Assembly (NCBI GenBank): GCA_001602455.1
Contig: CP012157.1
Coordinates: 3,219,733 to 3,283,732 of the forward strand
Length of the DNA stretch: 64,000 nucleotides
Reading direction: 5' to 3'
From: Betaproteobacteria bacterium UKL13-2
Lineage (GTDB): Bacteria; Pseudomonadota; Gammaproteobacteria; Burkholderiales; Usitatibacteraceae
How positions within the stretch are numbered: the stretch's first letter is position 1; each line of letters starts with the position of its first letter. A program made the translations under genes and the position numbers. Positions 7,178-15,966 of this stretch are shown piece after piece. The notes beneath the pieces are model-generated. The model did not search any database. It was not told where the DNA came from and worked only from the letters and a program-made list of their open reading frames with translations.

Positions 7178-9598
7178 TTGCGCGAATTTTATCACCCCCA
7201 CACCAACGCATGCTGTTTGGGCACCTGCCATTGCCCTCAAACGACGAGGTGGCCGAGCCCCATCAAGCAGCACCAGCGCTCGTATCAGACGCTCATCAGC
7301 ATTGCGGTGTGTTCCGCGCTTGCGTCATTCTCGTCCACGAGTCAGGGGCAAACCTCCACCCCGCCCAGCCAGACCGAACTCGACGACGCCATTCGAGAGG
7401 GCTTAAAAACAGACCGCGTTTTGCCAACGCCTGGGGGTACTGTCCTACCCCGCAAAGGTGGCGGCCGCCGTACGATTGAAGCGGACCAGATCGAGGGGAT
7501 CAATCAAAAGCGCGCTGTGGCGTCCGGCAAGATAGTCATGACGCAGGACAACATGACGCTTCTTGCCGACCGCATCGACTACGAACGGGACACCGACACC
7601 GTCAATGCCAGCGGTAATATTCGGATGGATCGTGATGGTGACATCGTCACCGGAAAGTCGATGGTTCTCGCGCTCGACGCCGACACCGGCTTTGTTGACA
7701 GCCCCATATTCATGTTCGGCAAATCGCCGCTGAGACCAACGCAGCGTTATGAGGTGTTTGGTGAAGCGACACGCATGGATTTCGAGGGACCCAACAAAGA
7801 GCGGCTGTTTGCCACCACCTACACCACCTGTCGGCCAGGCGAAAACGAATGGGTGTTAAAGGTAGGTGAACTCGGGCTCGACCGCACGACAAACATCGGG
7901 ACGGGATACAACGCCTACGTTGAGTTTAAGGGCATCCCGATCATGTATGCGCCCTTCATGACCTTTCCACTGAACAACGAACGCCGCTCGGGCTTCATGC
8001 CGCCCTCCTTCGGAAGCTCATCGAAAAGCGGTGGCGAATTCGCGATACCCTACTATTGGAATATCGCACCAGACACCGATGCAACCATCACACCCAAAAT
8101 TTTTACGCGACGCGGGATACAACTAGGCACCGAGCTACGCTACCTGAGGCCGACCGCATTTGGTCAGCTCGATGCGGAGTTTTTACCGAATGATCGCAAG
8201 GCAGACAAGAATCGACTGCTGTTGTCGATACGGCACTTCCACAATCTTAGTGACCTCATCGGCCGCGGATGGAGCGGGACGGTCAACGCACAAAAAGTGT
8301 CTGACGATGACTACTTCCGCGAACTTTCCACCCGCATTTCCAACACGACCCAGACAAACTTGCCTCGCGATATTGCCCTGAACTATGCGTCGGATTTTGG
8401 TCACTTCAACCTACGAAAACTCAGCTTTCAAACCTTGCAAGACCCGCTCGCGCCAATTGTTACGCCCTACAAGCTACAGCCACAACTTACGTTCAACGCA
8501 CGGCCAGCGCGCCTTCAAGGCATCGAGTTCAATACCGTGGGCGAGTATTCAGATTTCCGTCACCCGACCTTGGTCAACGGCGAGCGATTGCTGTTTTATC
8601 CATCAGCGGCATACCCGATTACCCGACCGTTTGGCTTTATCACGCCCAAAATTGGCTACCACATCACGCGCTATCAGCTCACAAAAAACGAGACCGGCTT
8701 CGAAGGCGGCAATCGAGCGCTGCCAATCATGAGTGTCGATAGTGGTTTGGCATTTGAGCGTCCGATTCGTCTTTTCGACCAGTCCATCACGCAAACGCTC
8801 GAACCCAGATTGTTTTATCTTTACGTCCCCTATCGTAACCAGTCGAAGTTGCCGCAGTTCTCAACCTCAGAGACTGACTTCAATTTTGCGCAAATCTTCA
8901 ATGAAAATTTGTTTGTTGGTGGCGACAGAATTTCAGATGCCAAACAGCTCACAGCCGCCGTCACGACCCGCTTCATCGAGGACGCTAGCGGGATTGAACG
9001 ACTGCGTGCGGCACTCGGCCAACGCTACTATTTCCGCAATCAACAGGTAGCCTTGTCCGATACGGCACGCGGAATCACGTCGCCATCCAATCCAACGACG
9101 CCAGCACCGATCGCAAGCCGCTCCGACTTGCTTTTTGCGGTCAGCGGCCAAATGTCCGACGCATGGTCGCTCGACTCAAGCTTCCAGTACTCGACTTCTG
9201 GTTCTCGGTTTCAACGGTCTAACATTGGCGCACGTTACAACGCAGACGCCGGCCGCTTGATCAATTTTTCGTATCGCTACACCCGCGAAGACCTTAAACA
9301 AATCGACATTTCCACTCAGTGGCCATTCGGTCGGGCTGCGCCAGGATGGACACTGTTGGCGCGAGCGAACCACTCGTTGAAGGACAAGCGATTGCTCGAA
9401 GGGCTGTTGGGGGTCGAGTATAATCAGGGCTGCTGGGAATTGCGTATGGTCGCTCATCGCTTTACGACGGCGACAAACCAGTATTCGAACTCGATTCAGT
9501 TGCAACTTGAGCTGAAAGGGTTGTCGAAATTGGGAATCAACCCTTTCGAGACCATCAAGCAGAACATTGCTGGCTATCGGCGCTCTGATGATCGATGA
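7178..9598 (+). CDS. lptD: LptD, outer-membrane LPS assembly barrel
   Basis: LptD forms the outer-membrane barrel that inserts lipopolysaccharide with LptE. After a signal-like stretch, an OstA-type jelly-roll domain begins near residue 98 (IEADQIEGINQKRAVASGKI, then LLADRIDYERDTDTVNASGN). The rest is a long beta-barrel with repeated aromatic strand ends (for example FGFITPKIGYHITRYQL), and the C-terminal strands end in a LELKGLSKLGINPF pattern. About 806 residues fits the family. The start is uncertain: the listed TTG is the most upstream option and no ATG is in frame before the mature part. The stop overlaps an ATG upstream of surA. Confidence 0.9.
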   Translation: MREFYHPHTNACCLGTCHCPQTTRWPSPIKQHQRSYQTLISIAVCSALASFSSTSQGQTSTPPSQTELDDAIREGLKTDRVLPTPGGTVLPRKGGGRRTIEADQIEGINQKRAVASGKIVMTQDNMTLLADRIDYERDTDTVNASGNIRMDRDGDIVTGKSMVLALDADTGFVDSPIFMFGKSPLRPTQRYEVFGEATRMDFEGPNKERLFATTYTTCRPGENEWVLKVGELGLDRTTNIGTGYNAYVEFKGIPIMYAPFMTFPLNNERRSGFMPPSFGSSSKSGGEFAIPYYWNIAPDTDATITPKIFTRRGIQLGTELRYLRPTAFGQLDAEFLPNDRKADKNRLLLSIRHFHNLSDLIGRGWSGTVNAQKVSDDDYFRELSTRISNTTQTNLPRDIALNYASDFGHFNLRKLSFQTLQDPLAPIVTPYKLQPQLTFNARPARLQGIEFNTVGEYSDFRHPTLVNGERLLFYPSAAYPITRPFGFITPKIGYHITRYQLTKNETGFEGGNRALPIMSVDSGLAFERPIRLFDQSITQTLEPRLFYLYVPYRNQSKLPQFSTSETDFNFAQIFNENLFVGGDRISDAKQLTAAVTTRFIEDASGIERLRAALGQRYYFRNQQVALSDTARGITSPSNPTTPAPIASRSDLLFAVSGQMSDAWSLDSSFQYSTSGSRFQRSNIGARYNADAGRLINFSYRYTREDLKQIDISTQWPFGRAAPGWTLLARANHSLKDKRLLEGLLGVEYNQGCWELRMVAHRFTTATNQYSNSIQLQLELKGLSKLGINPFETIKQNIAGYRRSDDR

Positions 9599-9708
9599 AG
9601 CATACCAACGATATAGCACTTAGCCGCGCCACTCGCAGCAACTCGCTGAATCAACTCGGCGCCGCTGCCAAACACATCTTGCCCTGCGTTTTCTTGATGG
9701 ATGAACAT

Positions 9709-11145
9709 ATGAAGGCTTCGTTACCTACTTCAATCAACCACAAGCTGATAGCAACGCTGCGTCAGGTGGCAATGGCTGCCGCGATTGTGAGCGTCGCGCT
9801 GCCCGCAATGGCACAGTCACCGATTTCGCCTAACGCGCCGCTCGCTCCAAGTGCGAATCCGCTGATCCCAAGCCAGCCCAAACTTGATACCAAGCTGAGC
9901 CCCCAATCCCGTCCGTCGGGTGTGATTCAGTTGGATCGGATCATCGCGATTGTGAATAACGAGGTCATTACCCAAGGCGACCTTAGCAACCAGATGGCGA
10001 TGGTTACCAAGAATTTGCAGAAGCAAGGTACGGCATTGCCACCTCAAGACGCACTGCAAAAGCAGTTGCTCGAACGTATGATCAACGATCTCATCCAATT
10101 GCAAGAAGCCAAGGAAACCGGGGTTCGAATCGACGACGCGACGCTCGATAAAACATTGCAGCGAATCGCCGACGAAAACAATGTATCGATGACCGAATTC
10201 CGCCGTCTGCTCGAGCAAGATGGCATCGCTTGGTCGAAGTTTCGGGAAGATATTCGTGGTCAGGTCATCATGTCGCGCCTGCGTGAACGTGAAGTTGAAG
10301 GCACCGTCGGCGTAACCGAGGCAGAGGTCGACACGCAGCTTGCTCTTGAGGCGCGGGAAGCGACCACCGATCAAGAATATCGGCTGGCGCATATCTTGGT
10401 ACTGGTGCCCGAACAGGCGACCACGCAGCAAGTTGAAGCACGCCGCAAACGCGCCATGCAAGCGCTGTTAGAACTGCGGCGCGGCGCGGAGTTTGCCCAA
10501 ATCTCCGCGCAGTATTCCGACGCACCGGATGCGTTGCAGGGCGGCAGCTTGGGCTGGCGTGCCGCGAACCGTTTGCCGGCAATTTTTGTTGAGGCGATCA
10601 ACACACTCAAGTCAGGCGAGACCTCAGATATCTTGCGGTCACCAAATGGCTTTCACATCGTCAAACTGTTGGACAAACGCGGCAAGAATGCGACACCATC
10701 GATACAGCAAACACGCGGTCGCCATATCTTGATTCGCAACAAAGACGGCCTGACGGATGACGAAGCCCGCTCACGCTTGCTGCGCCTGCGTGAACGCATC
10801 ATCGGCGGTTCGGACTTTGCCGAGTTGGCAAAGGTTCACTCTGACGACCCATCATCCAGTAAAGGTGGCGACCTCGGTTGGATGTCGCCAGGTGACACCG
10901 TGCCGGAATTTGAACGCGCCATGAATCAACTGCGCGATAACGAAATTTCACAACCCTTCCAATCGCCGTTTGGCTGGCACATTGTGCAGGTGCAGGAGCG
11001 CCGTAGCGAAGGTCTGTCAGAAGAGCGCAAACGCGCGGTTGCACGTAACGCGATCCGCGCGCGCAAAGCCGATGAGGCTTACAACGATTGGCTGCGGCAA
11101 ACGCGTGATCGCGCCTTTGTCGAATATCGCCTCGAAGAAAAATAA
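9709..11145 (+). CDS. surA: SurA periplasmic chaperone and peptidyl-prolyl isomerase
   Basis: SurA escorts unfolded outer-membrane proteins, including LptD, to the BAM complex. The 478 residues hold a signal peptide ending in PAMAQ, an N-terminal chaperone domain (LDRIIAIVNNEVITQGDL), and two parvulin domains, each with the pattern seen in QYSDAPDALQGGSLGWR and VHSDDPSSSKGGDLGWM. The ATG at 9709 places the signal peptide correctly. An ATG at 9595 overlaps the lptD stop and would add 38 residues. The pair lptD-surA followed by pdxA and rsmA is the classical order known from E. coli. Confidence 0.93.
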   Translation: MKASLPTSINHKLIATLRQVAMAAAIVSVALPAMAQSPISPNAPLAPSANPLIPSQPKLDTKLSPQSRPSGVIQLDRIIAIVNNEVITQGDLSNQMAMVTKNLQKQGTALPPQDALQKQLLERMINDLIQLQEAKETGVRIDDATLDKTLQRIADENNVSMTEFRRLLEQDGIAWSKFREDIRGQVIMSRLREREVEGTVGVTEAEVDTQLALEAREATTDQEYRLAHILVLVPEQATTQQVEARRKRAMQALLELRRGAEFAQISAQYSDAPDALQGGSLGWRAANRLPAIFVEAINTLKSGETSDILRSPNGFHIVKLLDKRGKNATPSIQQTRGRHILIRNKDGLTDDEARSRLLRLRERIIGGSDFAELAKVHSDDPSSSKGGDLGWMSPGDTVPEFERAMNQLRDNEISQPFQSPFGWHIVQVQERRSEGLSEERKRAVARNAIRARKADEAYNDWLRQTRDRAFVEYRLEEK

Positions 11146-11199
11146 GCACACCCGCTCGTCGTCGTCTTGAGTTATTAAGCCCTTGAATTTGAGACACGA

Positions 11200-12147
11200 A
11201 TGAAGATTGTCGTCACCTCAGGCGAGCCGGCAGGCATTGGCCCCGATCTGTGCGCATTACTATCTGATAGCCCGTATGCCAGTGATATCACTGTGCTCGG
11301 TGACGCGGAGTTGATTGCGTCCCGCGCAGCCATACACGGCTGCGACGTTTCGCGTCTGCACATTGAACACGTCAAAACGCCAACCGCAGTTGTAGCGGGA
11401 CACCTCGACGTGGCCAACGCGCGCTATGTGTTGAACCTATTGGACCGCGCAGTTGCTGGCTGCCAATCCGGCGAATACGCGGCGATGGTGACGGCTCCGG
11501 TACAAAAATCGGTCATCGTAGAATCGGGCGTTCCCTTTACCGGCCACACCGAATATCTCGCGGAAAAAACCGGTGCACCTTATGTCGTGATGATGCTCGT
11601 GGGTGGACATGATCCGCTCTTACGTGTGGCGTTGGTGACCATCCACATGCCACTTTCGGCCGTGCCCGCCGCGATCACTCGCCACCGGCTGATTGATACG
11701 TTGCACATCGTCAACAACGACTTAAAGACAAAATTTGGCATACCGCAGCCGCGTATTTTGGTGGCGGGACTAAATCCGCACGCAGGTGAATCGGGGCACC
11801 TTGGGCGCGAGGAGATTGACGTCATCGAGCCCGTGATCCGCGCTTTGCAACATGAGGGTATGCGAGTCGAAGGCCCGCTACCCGCAGACACACTATTCAC
11901 ACACAAACATTTGGTGCGCGCTGACGCCGTGCTGGCGATGTATCACGACCAAGGCTTACCCGTGTTGAAACACGCCAGTTTTGGCCAAGGTGTGAACGTT
12001 ACGCTTGGCATGCCCATCATTCGCACTTCCGTTGATCATGGCACTGCGCTCGACCTCGCCGGTAAGCGCGACGCGATTGATGTGGGCAGTATGCGTGCTG
12101 CGATTGCGCTTGCACGCGATCTTGCCGCCCGTCGGCAACACCCGTGA
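11200..12147 (+). CDS. pdxA: 4-hydroxythreonine-4-phosphate dehydrogenase PdxA
   Basis: PdxA oxidises 4-phosphohydroxy-L-threonine with NAD in pyridoxal phosphate synthesis. The start MKIVVTSGEPAGIGPDL is a family hallmark; FTGHTEYLAEKT and the metal-ligand segment AMYHDQGLPVLKH are also present, and the tail has TSVDHGTALDLAG. At 315 aa it is slightly shorter than E. coli PdxA (329). It follows surA by 54 bases and precedes rsmA by 7 bases, so the four genes probably form one transcript. Confidence 0.93.
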   Translation: MKIVVTSGEPAGIGPDLCALLSDSPYASDITVLGDAELIASRAAIHGCDVSRLHIEHVKTPTAVVAGHLDVANARYVLNLLDRAVAGCQSGEYAAMVTAPVQKSVIVESGVPFTGHTEYLAEKTGAPYVVMMLVGGHDPLLRVALVTIHMPLSAVPAAITRHRLIDTLHIVNNDLKTKFGIPQPRILVAGLNPHAGESGHLGREEIDVIEPVIRALQHEGMRVEGPLPADTLFTHKHLVRADAVLAMYHDQGLPVLKHASFGQGVNVTLGMPIIRTSVDHGTALDLAGKRDAIDVGSMRAAIALARDLAARRQHP

Positions 12148-12154
12148 CCCCTTG

Positions 12155-12919
12155 ATGTTGCCTCGGGCAAAAAAACAATTCGGGCAGCACTTCCTGACCG
12201 ACCGGCACTACATCGATCGCATCGTCACTGCGATTTCGCCCAAGGCCGAGGATGTGATGGTCGAAATTGGTCCCGGCCCCGGTGCGCTGACGGCACCGTT
12301 ACTGGAAAAACTGTCGCATCTGGACGCGGTAGAAATTGATCGAGACCTTGCCGCCGCACTACGCGCCCGGTTTTCGCCTGATAAATTGAGCCTGCATGAA
12401 CAAGATGTGTTGGCGTTTGACTTTGCGGCACTCCCGTCGCGGTTCCGCTGTGTGGGCAACTTGCCGTACAACATCTCCACGCCCTTCTTGTTTCACTTGG
12501 GCGAATTCGCCGACGAGCTCATCGACGCGACCTTCATGCTGCAAAAAGAAGTCGTCGATCGCATGGTCGCTGATCCCGGCACACCTGACTACGGGCGACT
12601 TTCGGTGATGCTGCAATATCGGTTTGCCATGACACGCCTGTTCGTTGTGCCGCCGGGTGCTTTCACACCGCCGCCGAAAGTGGATTCGGCAATCGTGCGG
12701 ATGACGCCGCTTGGCGCCGAGCGACTAGTGGCACAAGACGAGACAAGATTCGCAGCCATGGTCATGGCGGGCTTCGGCCAGCGCCGCAAGACCTTGGGCA
12801 ATACCTTGAAGCCATTCATGACGGCAGCGCAGATTAGCGCCAGCGGGATTGATCCGCAGCGGCGTGCGGAGACGTTGAGCGTGTCAGAATTTGTTCGTCT
12901 TGCCGACTGCAGGGGTTAG
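12155..12919 (+). CDS. rsmA: 16S rRNA dimethyladenosine transferase RsmA (KsgA)
   Basis: RsmA dimethylates two adjacent adenosines near the 3' end of 16S rRNA late in 30S assembly. The 254 residues start with PRAKKQFGQHFLTD, have the SAM-binding motif VEIGPGPGALTAPLL, and the catalytic NLPYNISTPFLFHL. The ATG at 12155 lies 7 bases after pdxA; an earlier in-frame start overlaps pdxA and lacks support. Length matches E. coli (273 aa) allowing for a shorter tail. Confidence 0.94.
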   Translation: MLPRAKKQFGQHFLTDRHYIDRIVTAISPKAEDVMVEIGPGPGALTAPLLEKLSHLDAVEIDRDLAAALRARFSPDKLSLHEQDVLAFDFAALPSRFRCVGNLPYNISTPFLFHLGEFADELIDATFMLQKEVVDRMVADPGTPDYGRLSVMLQYRFAMTRLFVVPPGAFTPPPKVDSAIVRMTPLGAERLVAQDETRFAAMVMAGFGQRRKTLGNTLKPFMTAAQISASGIDPQRRAETLSVSEFVRLADCRG

Positions 12920-13002
12920 TATTGGTGGCGCGTTCGGCCCACCAACCAAAAACACCAAAACTACTAGTATCACCAGCGACATTTACATCGAGGATTTGGC
13001 AA

Positions 13003-13521
13003 ATGGAAAAAGTACTTTCAAGCGTTGGCTCGCTGCTCTACGGCATGCGCTTCTGCATGCTCTTCTTTTATGTCGGGCTAGTGGCAATTATTTTCGGCAT
13101 CCTCGGGAAGTTTCTGCTCGAGACATACAAGCTAATGCAGACATTGCTATTTGCCGACCTCGAAAAAATCAGCCTCATCATCAAAGTGTTAGAGCTCGTC
13201 GATATGACGATGGTAGCGCAGCTAGTGTGGGTCGTTGCGCTTGCGGGTGTTTCGCTGTTTGTGACGACCGGTCACTTTGATAAAACCGACATGAAAAAGC
13301 CCGATTGGCTCGACCACGTCAACACCTACAACCTCAAGCTTAAACTCGCCTTTGCCATCATTTCCATCTCAGGCGTGCATGCGCTGAAAACTTATTTAAG
13401 CGGCGATCTCACGTTAGACAACATACAGATTGTGGTGATGGTGGCGGTCATTCACTTCACGTTTGTGCTTTCAGCGATTGGCATCTCATTTGCGGAACGG
13501 TTGACTCGGGATAAGCAATAA
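13003..13521 (+). CDS. YqhA/UPF0114 family membrane protein
   Basis: This 172-residue inner-membrane protein has about four hydrophobic segments (near residues 13-37, 65-87, 108-128 and 138-160). The pattern ALAGVSLFVTTGHFD and NLKLKLAFAIISISGVHALKTYL is characteristic of UPF0114. The function of the family is unknown. The ATG at 13003 is chosen because the upstream codons are not conserved in character. It stands alone after rsmA; a REP-like hairpin follows. Confidence 0.8.
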   Translation: MEKVLSSVGSLLYGMRFCMLFFYVGLVAIIFGILGKFLLETYKLMQTLLFADLEKISLIIKVLELVDMTMVAQLVWVVALAGVSLFVTTGHFDKTDMKKPDWLDHVNTYNLKLKLAFAIISISGVHALKTYLSGDLTLDNIQIVVMVAVIHFTFVLSAIGISFAERLTRDKQ

Positions 13522-13820
13522 GCCCGACGATCAACACAACGGTCGGCATCCCGGACTTACACTCGCAAGAAAGCAGAGCCTAGAAGGGACGGCTACTTTC
13601 AGGCGTTTTTGCTCGAAAGCGGCCGTGGATAGACGAGCTAAAGTAGGCTGATGTTGAAGCCAGATAATTGTGGCGGGTCGCGATGGCTTTCTGATTTCAC
13701 GCGGCGACCCATTGAATGAAGCGGAAAGCGCGCTGATTAGTGTTCCTGATCGGGTTCCACCTAGCCATGAAATTTTCAGGCGAGACCCGCCGGAGATGCG
13801 TGTCAAAACGCATGAGCGTG
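13522..13820. other. Intergenic stretch with a REP-like hairpin
   Basis: This gap separates the convergent yqhA-like and ygjP-like genes. It holds REP-like copy b at 13586-13632 and a weak relative of the CCATGAAAT repeat around 13765-13785 (GCCATGAAATTTTCAGGCG). No convincing gene was found; open frames here are shadows of the neighbouring genes. Confidence 0.5.
13586..13632. repeat. REP-like hairpin repeat, copy b
   Basis: The copy reads GGGACGGCTACTTTCAGGC, then TTTTTGCTCGAAAGC, then GGCCGTGGATAG. It shares the central TTCAGGC, TTTTTG, GAAA and terminal ATAG of the family and has the same size. Confidence 0.55.
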
Positions 13821-14627
13821 TCAAAACGCCCGAAACTGATGATCGTGCCGATCGAGTTCTTTCTTCAGCGTTTCGAATTCTGGACACATACGTCGAACCT
13901 CTGCCCAAAACGCCGCGGAGTGATTCATGTGGCGCAAGTGCGCGAGCTCATGACATACGACATAGTCAATCAGCGCGGGGCGCGCCTTGATGAGCCGCCA
14001 AGAGAAACGTACCTCGCGTCGAGAGTTACAGCTCCCCCATCTTCCGTTGGCGCTCGACAGGAACACCTGCGGCGGCGTGAGTTGGTGGAGTCGTGCAAAC
14101 AAGAATGCACGTTGCGCAAAATGCGGCAGCGCTTGTTTTTTCAGCCAGTGCTTGACCGCCTTCTCGACGTCTGCGGGATCTGCCGTCTTCACCCGCACAA
14201 ACAAATGTGAAAGCACACGTTCAACGCAAACGCGTCGATGTCCAACATCGATCATCAGCGTGACAGGCTCGCCCATGAAAAATATCGTTGCCCCCGTTTC
14301 CCAGCGCTGCGGAACGATCCGGCGTTCCGACCACTCACCGAGCTTTTTCGCGACCCAATCCGCATGTTGGCCAATCAAGCCTTCAATGGCTGAGATAGGT
14401 GTCGTCAACGACGCTGCCACCGTCAATCCACTACCATCAATCTTTAGCCCAACACCGCGCCGACCGCGGCGTCTGACAACTTTGTAATCAACGCGCCTGC
14501 CATCGAGCGCAATCGTGTGTTCGCTTTCTTCCTTGGCCGGGCGCATCACAGCGCCGCTTGGTTTTTTCTTCTCAGTCAATGGCGCGAGAAGTCCCGCAAG
14601 CTGATCGAATAAATCGAAACTAACCAA
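13821..14627 (-). CDS. YgjP-like zinc metallopeptidase (DUF45/M48-type)
   Basis: This 268-residue protein has the zinc-protease helix HELAHLRHMNHSAAFW (HEXXH with a downstream His) near residue 226, in the usual YgjP context LIDYVVCHELAH, and an upstream RWGSCNSRREVRFSWRL segment. Substrates of this family are unknown. The listed start is a TTG 2 bases after the plsC stop; an ATG at 14546 would shorten it by 27 residues and still leave the full domain. It appears to be the last gene of the glyQ-glyS-gmhB-plsC run. Confidence 0.8.
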   Translation of the reverse strand: MVSFDLFDQLAGLLAPLTEKKKPSGAVMRPAKEESEHTIALDGRRVDYKVVRRRGRRGVGLKIDGSGLTVAASLTTPISAIEGLIGQHADWVAKKLGEWSERRIVPQRWETGATIFFMGEPVTLMIDVGHRRVCVERVLSHLFVRVKTADPADVEKAVKHWLKKQALPHFAQRAFLFARLHQLTPPQVFLSSANGRWGSCNSRREVRFSWRLIKARPALIDYVVCHELAHLRHMNHSAAFWAEVRRMCPEFETLKKELDRHDHQFRAF

Positions 14628-14629
14628 AG

Positions 14630-15382
14630 CTAGGCTCCGCTTGCGCGGTTCGCGTACTTTCGATTGGCCTCACCAGTCGATGGTAGCCTCGACATTTCTG
14701 ACTCTATCCAATCTTCAACTTCGCGTGCGACCGCTTGGGCTGTTTTTCCAACCGTTGAGATGGGCGCACCGATCGACATCGTGACCTTACCTGGATATTT
14801 CAGGAATGCATTACGCCGCCAGCACTCGCCAGCATTGTGGGCAATAGGGACCACATCGACAGCCGCGCCAGTGGCAAGCAATGAACCGCCCATTCCATAG
14901 CGTCGTCGCTCACCTGGTGCGACCCGTGTACCCTCAGGAAAAATCATCACCCAGTAGCCGCGACCAAGGCGGTCTTGTCCTTGCTCCAGTATTTGGTCAA
15001 GCGCGGTGCGACCACTCTTGCGGTCGATCGCAATTGATTTAAGACCGCCGAGTACCCAACCGATGATCGGCACCCACACAAGTTCGCGTTTAATAATCCA
15101 CACCGCTCGCGGCAGGTAGCATAGGATTGCAACGGTCTCCCATGCTGACTGGTGCTTTGCCATCACGACGACTGGGCGGGATGGCAGGTTCTCGATCCCT
15201 TTGATTTCGTAGTCGATGCCACACACGTTCTTTGCGAGCCACAGAATGCGCCGACCCCAGCCACGCGCACATTCATAACCAATATCGTGTCGCAGCACGG
15301 CCAGTGGCACGGTGAACAGGCCGTAGAAAATGGTAGTGAGTATGCCCAGCAACAGGAAGGCGGTTGAGCGGATATAGATCAT
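14630..15382 (-). CDS. plsC: PlsC-type 1-acylglycerol-3-phosphate acyltransferase
   Basis: This inner-membrane enzyme adds the second acyl chain to make phosphatidic acid. An N-terminal hydrophobic helix (STAFLLLGILTTIFYGLF) is followed by the acyltransferase motif AKHQSAWET, an HX4E variant of the usual HX4D, and by FPEGTRVAPG. At 250 aa it fits the family. The start overlaps gmhB's stop by 4 bases. The Glu variant means the acyl donor or acceptor could differ from E. coli PlsC. Confidence 0.82.
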   Translation of the reverse strand: MIYIRSTAFLLLGILTTIFYGLFTVPLAVLRHDIGYECARGWGRRILWLAKNVCGIDYEIKGIENLPSRPVVVMAKHQSAWETVAILCYLPRAVWIIKRELVWVPIIGWVLGGLKSIAIDRKSGRTALDQILEQGQDRLGRGYWVMIFPEGTRVAPGERRRYGMGGSLLATGAAVDVVPIAHNAGECWRRNAFLKYPGKVTMSIGAPISTVGKTAQAVAREVEDWIESEMSRLPSTGEANRKYANRASGA

Positions 15383-15948
15383 GCTGACTTTGGAATTGGT
15401 AGCTCTGAAACTAAGTGGCGCACAGCCTCTGCTAAGTCGGCAAATACTTTGGTACCCTTCGGTAAGCCACCCGCCTCTTTGGTCCTATTGCCCTTGCCCG
15501 TCAATACGAGTATCGGCAAGCATCCGACTTTCACGCCCGCCTGCAAATCGCGTAGCGAATCCCCAATGGTCAGCACGCCCTCAAGGCTAACCTTGAACCG
15601 CGATGCGATGTCTTCAAACATACCGATGCCGGGCTTCCGGCAACGGCATTTGTCGTCCGCGGTATGCGGGCAGAAAAATATTGCGTCGATTCGGCCACCT
15701 TGCCGGAAGACCATTTCCACCATCTTGCCGTTAATCGCCGCGAGCGTCGCCATATCGAACAAACCACGTCCAATACCCGATTGGTTGGTGCAAACAACGA
15801 CCCGGTATCCCGCTTGATTCAAGCGTGCGATGGCTTCAATCGAACCCGGTAATGGCTTCCATTCCGCAGGCGACTTGATGAACTGCGCGCTGTCAACATT
15901 AATGACGCCGTCGCGATCAAGGATGATCAGTTTTTGCGATGAATGCAT
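15379..15948 (-). CDS. gmhB: D,D-heptose 1,7-bisphosphate phosphatase GmhB
   Basis: GmhB removes the C7 phosphate of D-glycero-beta-D-manno-heptose 1,7-bisphosphate on the way to the LPS core heptose. The 189 residues show the HAD nucleophile motif IILDRDGVIN, the second HAD motif VCTNQSGIGRG, and the zinc-binding loop CPHTADDKCRCRKP typical of GmhB. It lies 18 bases after glyS and overlaps plsC. Confidence 0.9.
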   Translation of the reverse strand: MHSSQKLIILDRDGVINVDSAQFIKSPAEWKPLPGSIEAIARLNQAGYRVVVCTNQSGIGRGLFDMATLAAINGKMVEMVFRQGGRIDAIFFCPHTADDKCRCRKPGIGMFEDIASRFKVSLEGVLTIGDSLRDLQAGVKVGCLPILVLTGKGNRTKEAGGLPKGTKVFADLAEAVRHLVSELPIPKSA

Positions 15949-15966
15949 TTCAATTTTTCTGCTGCG

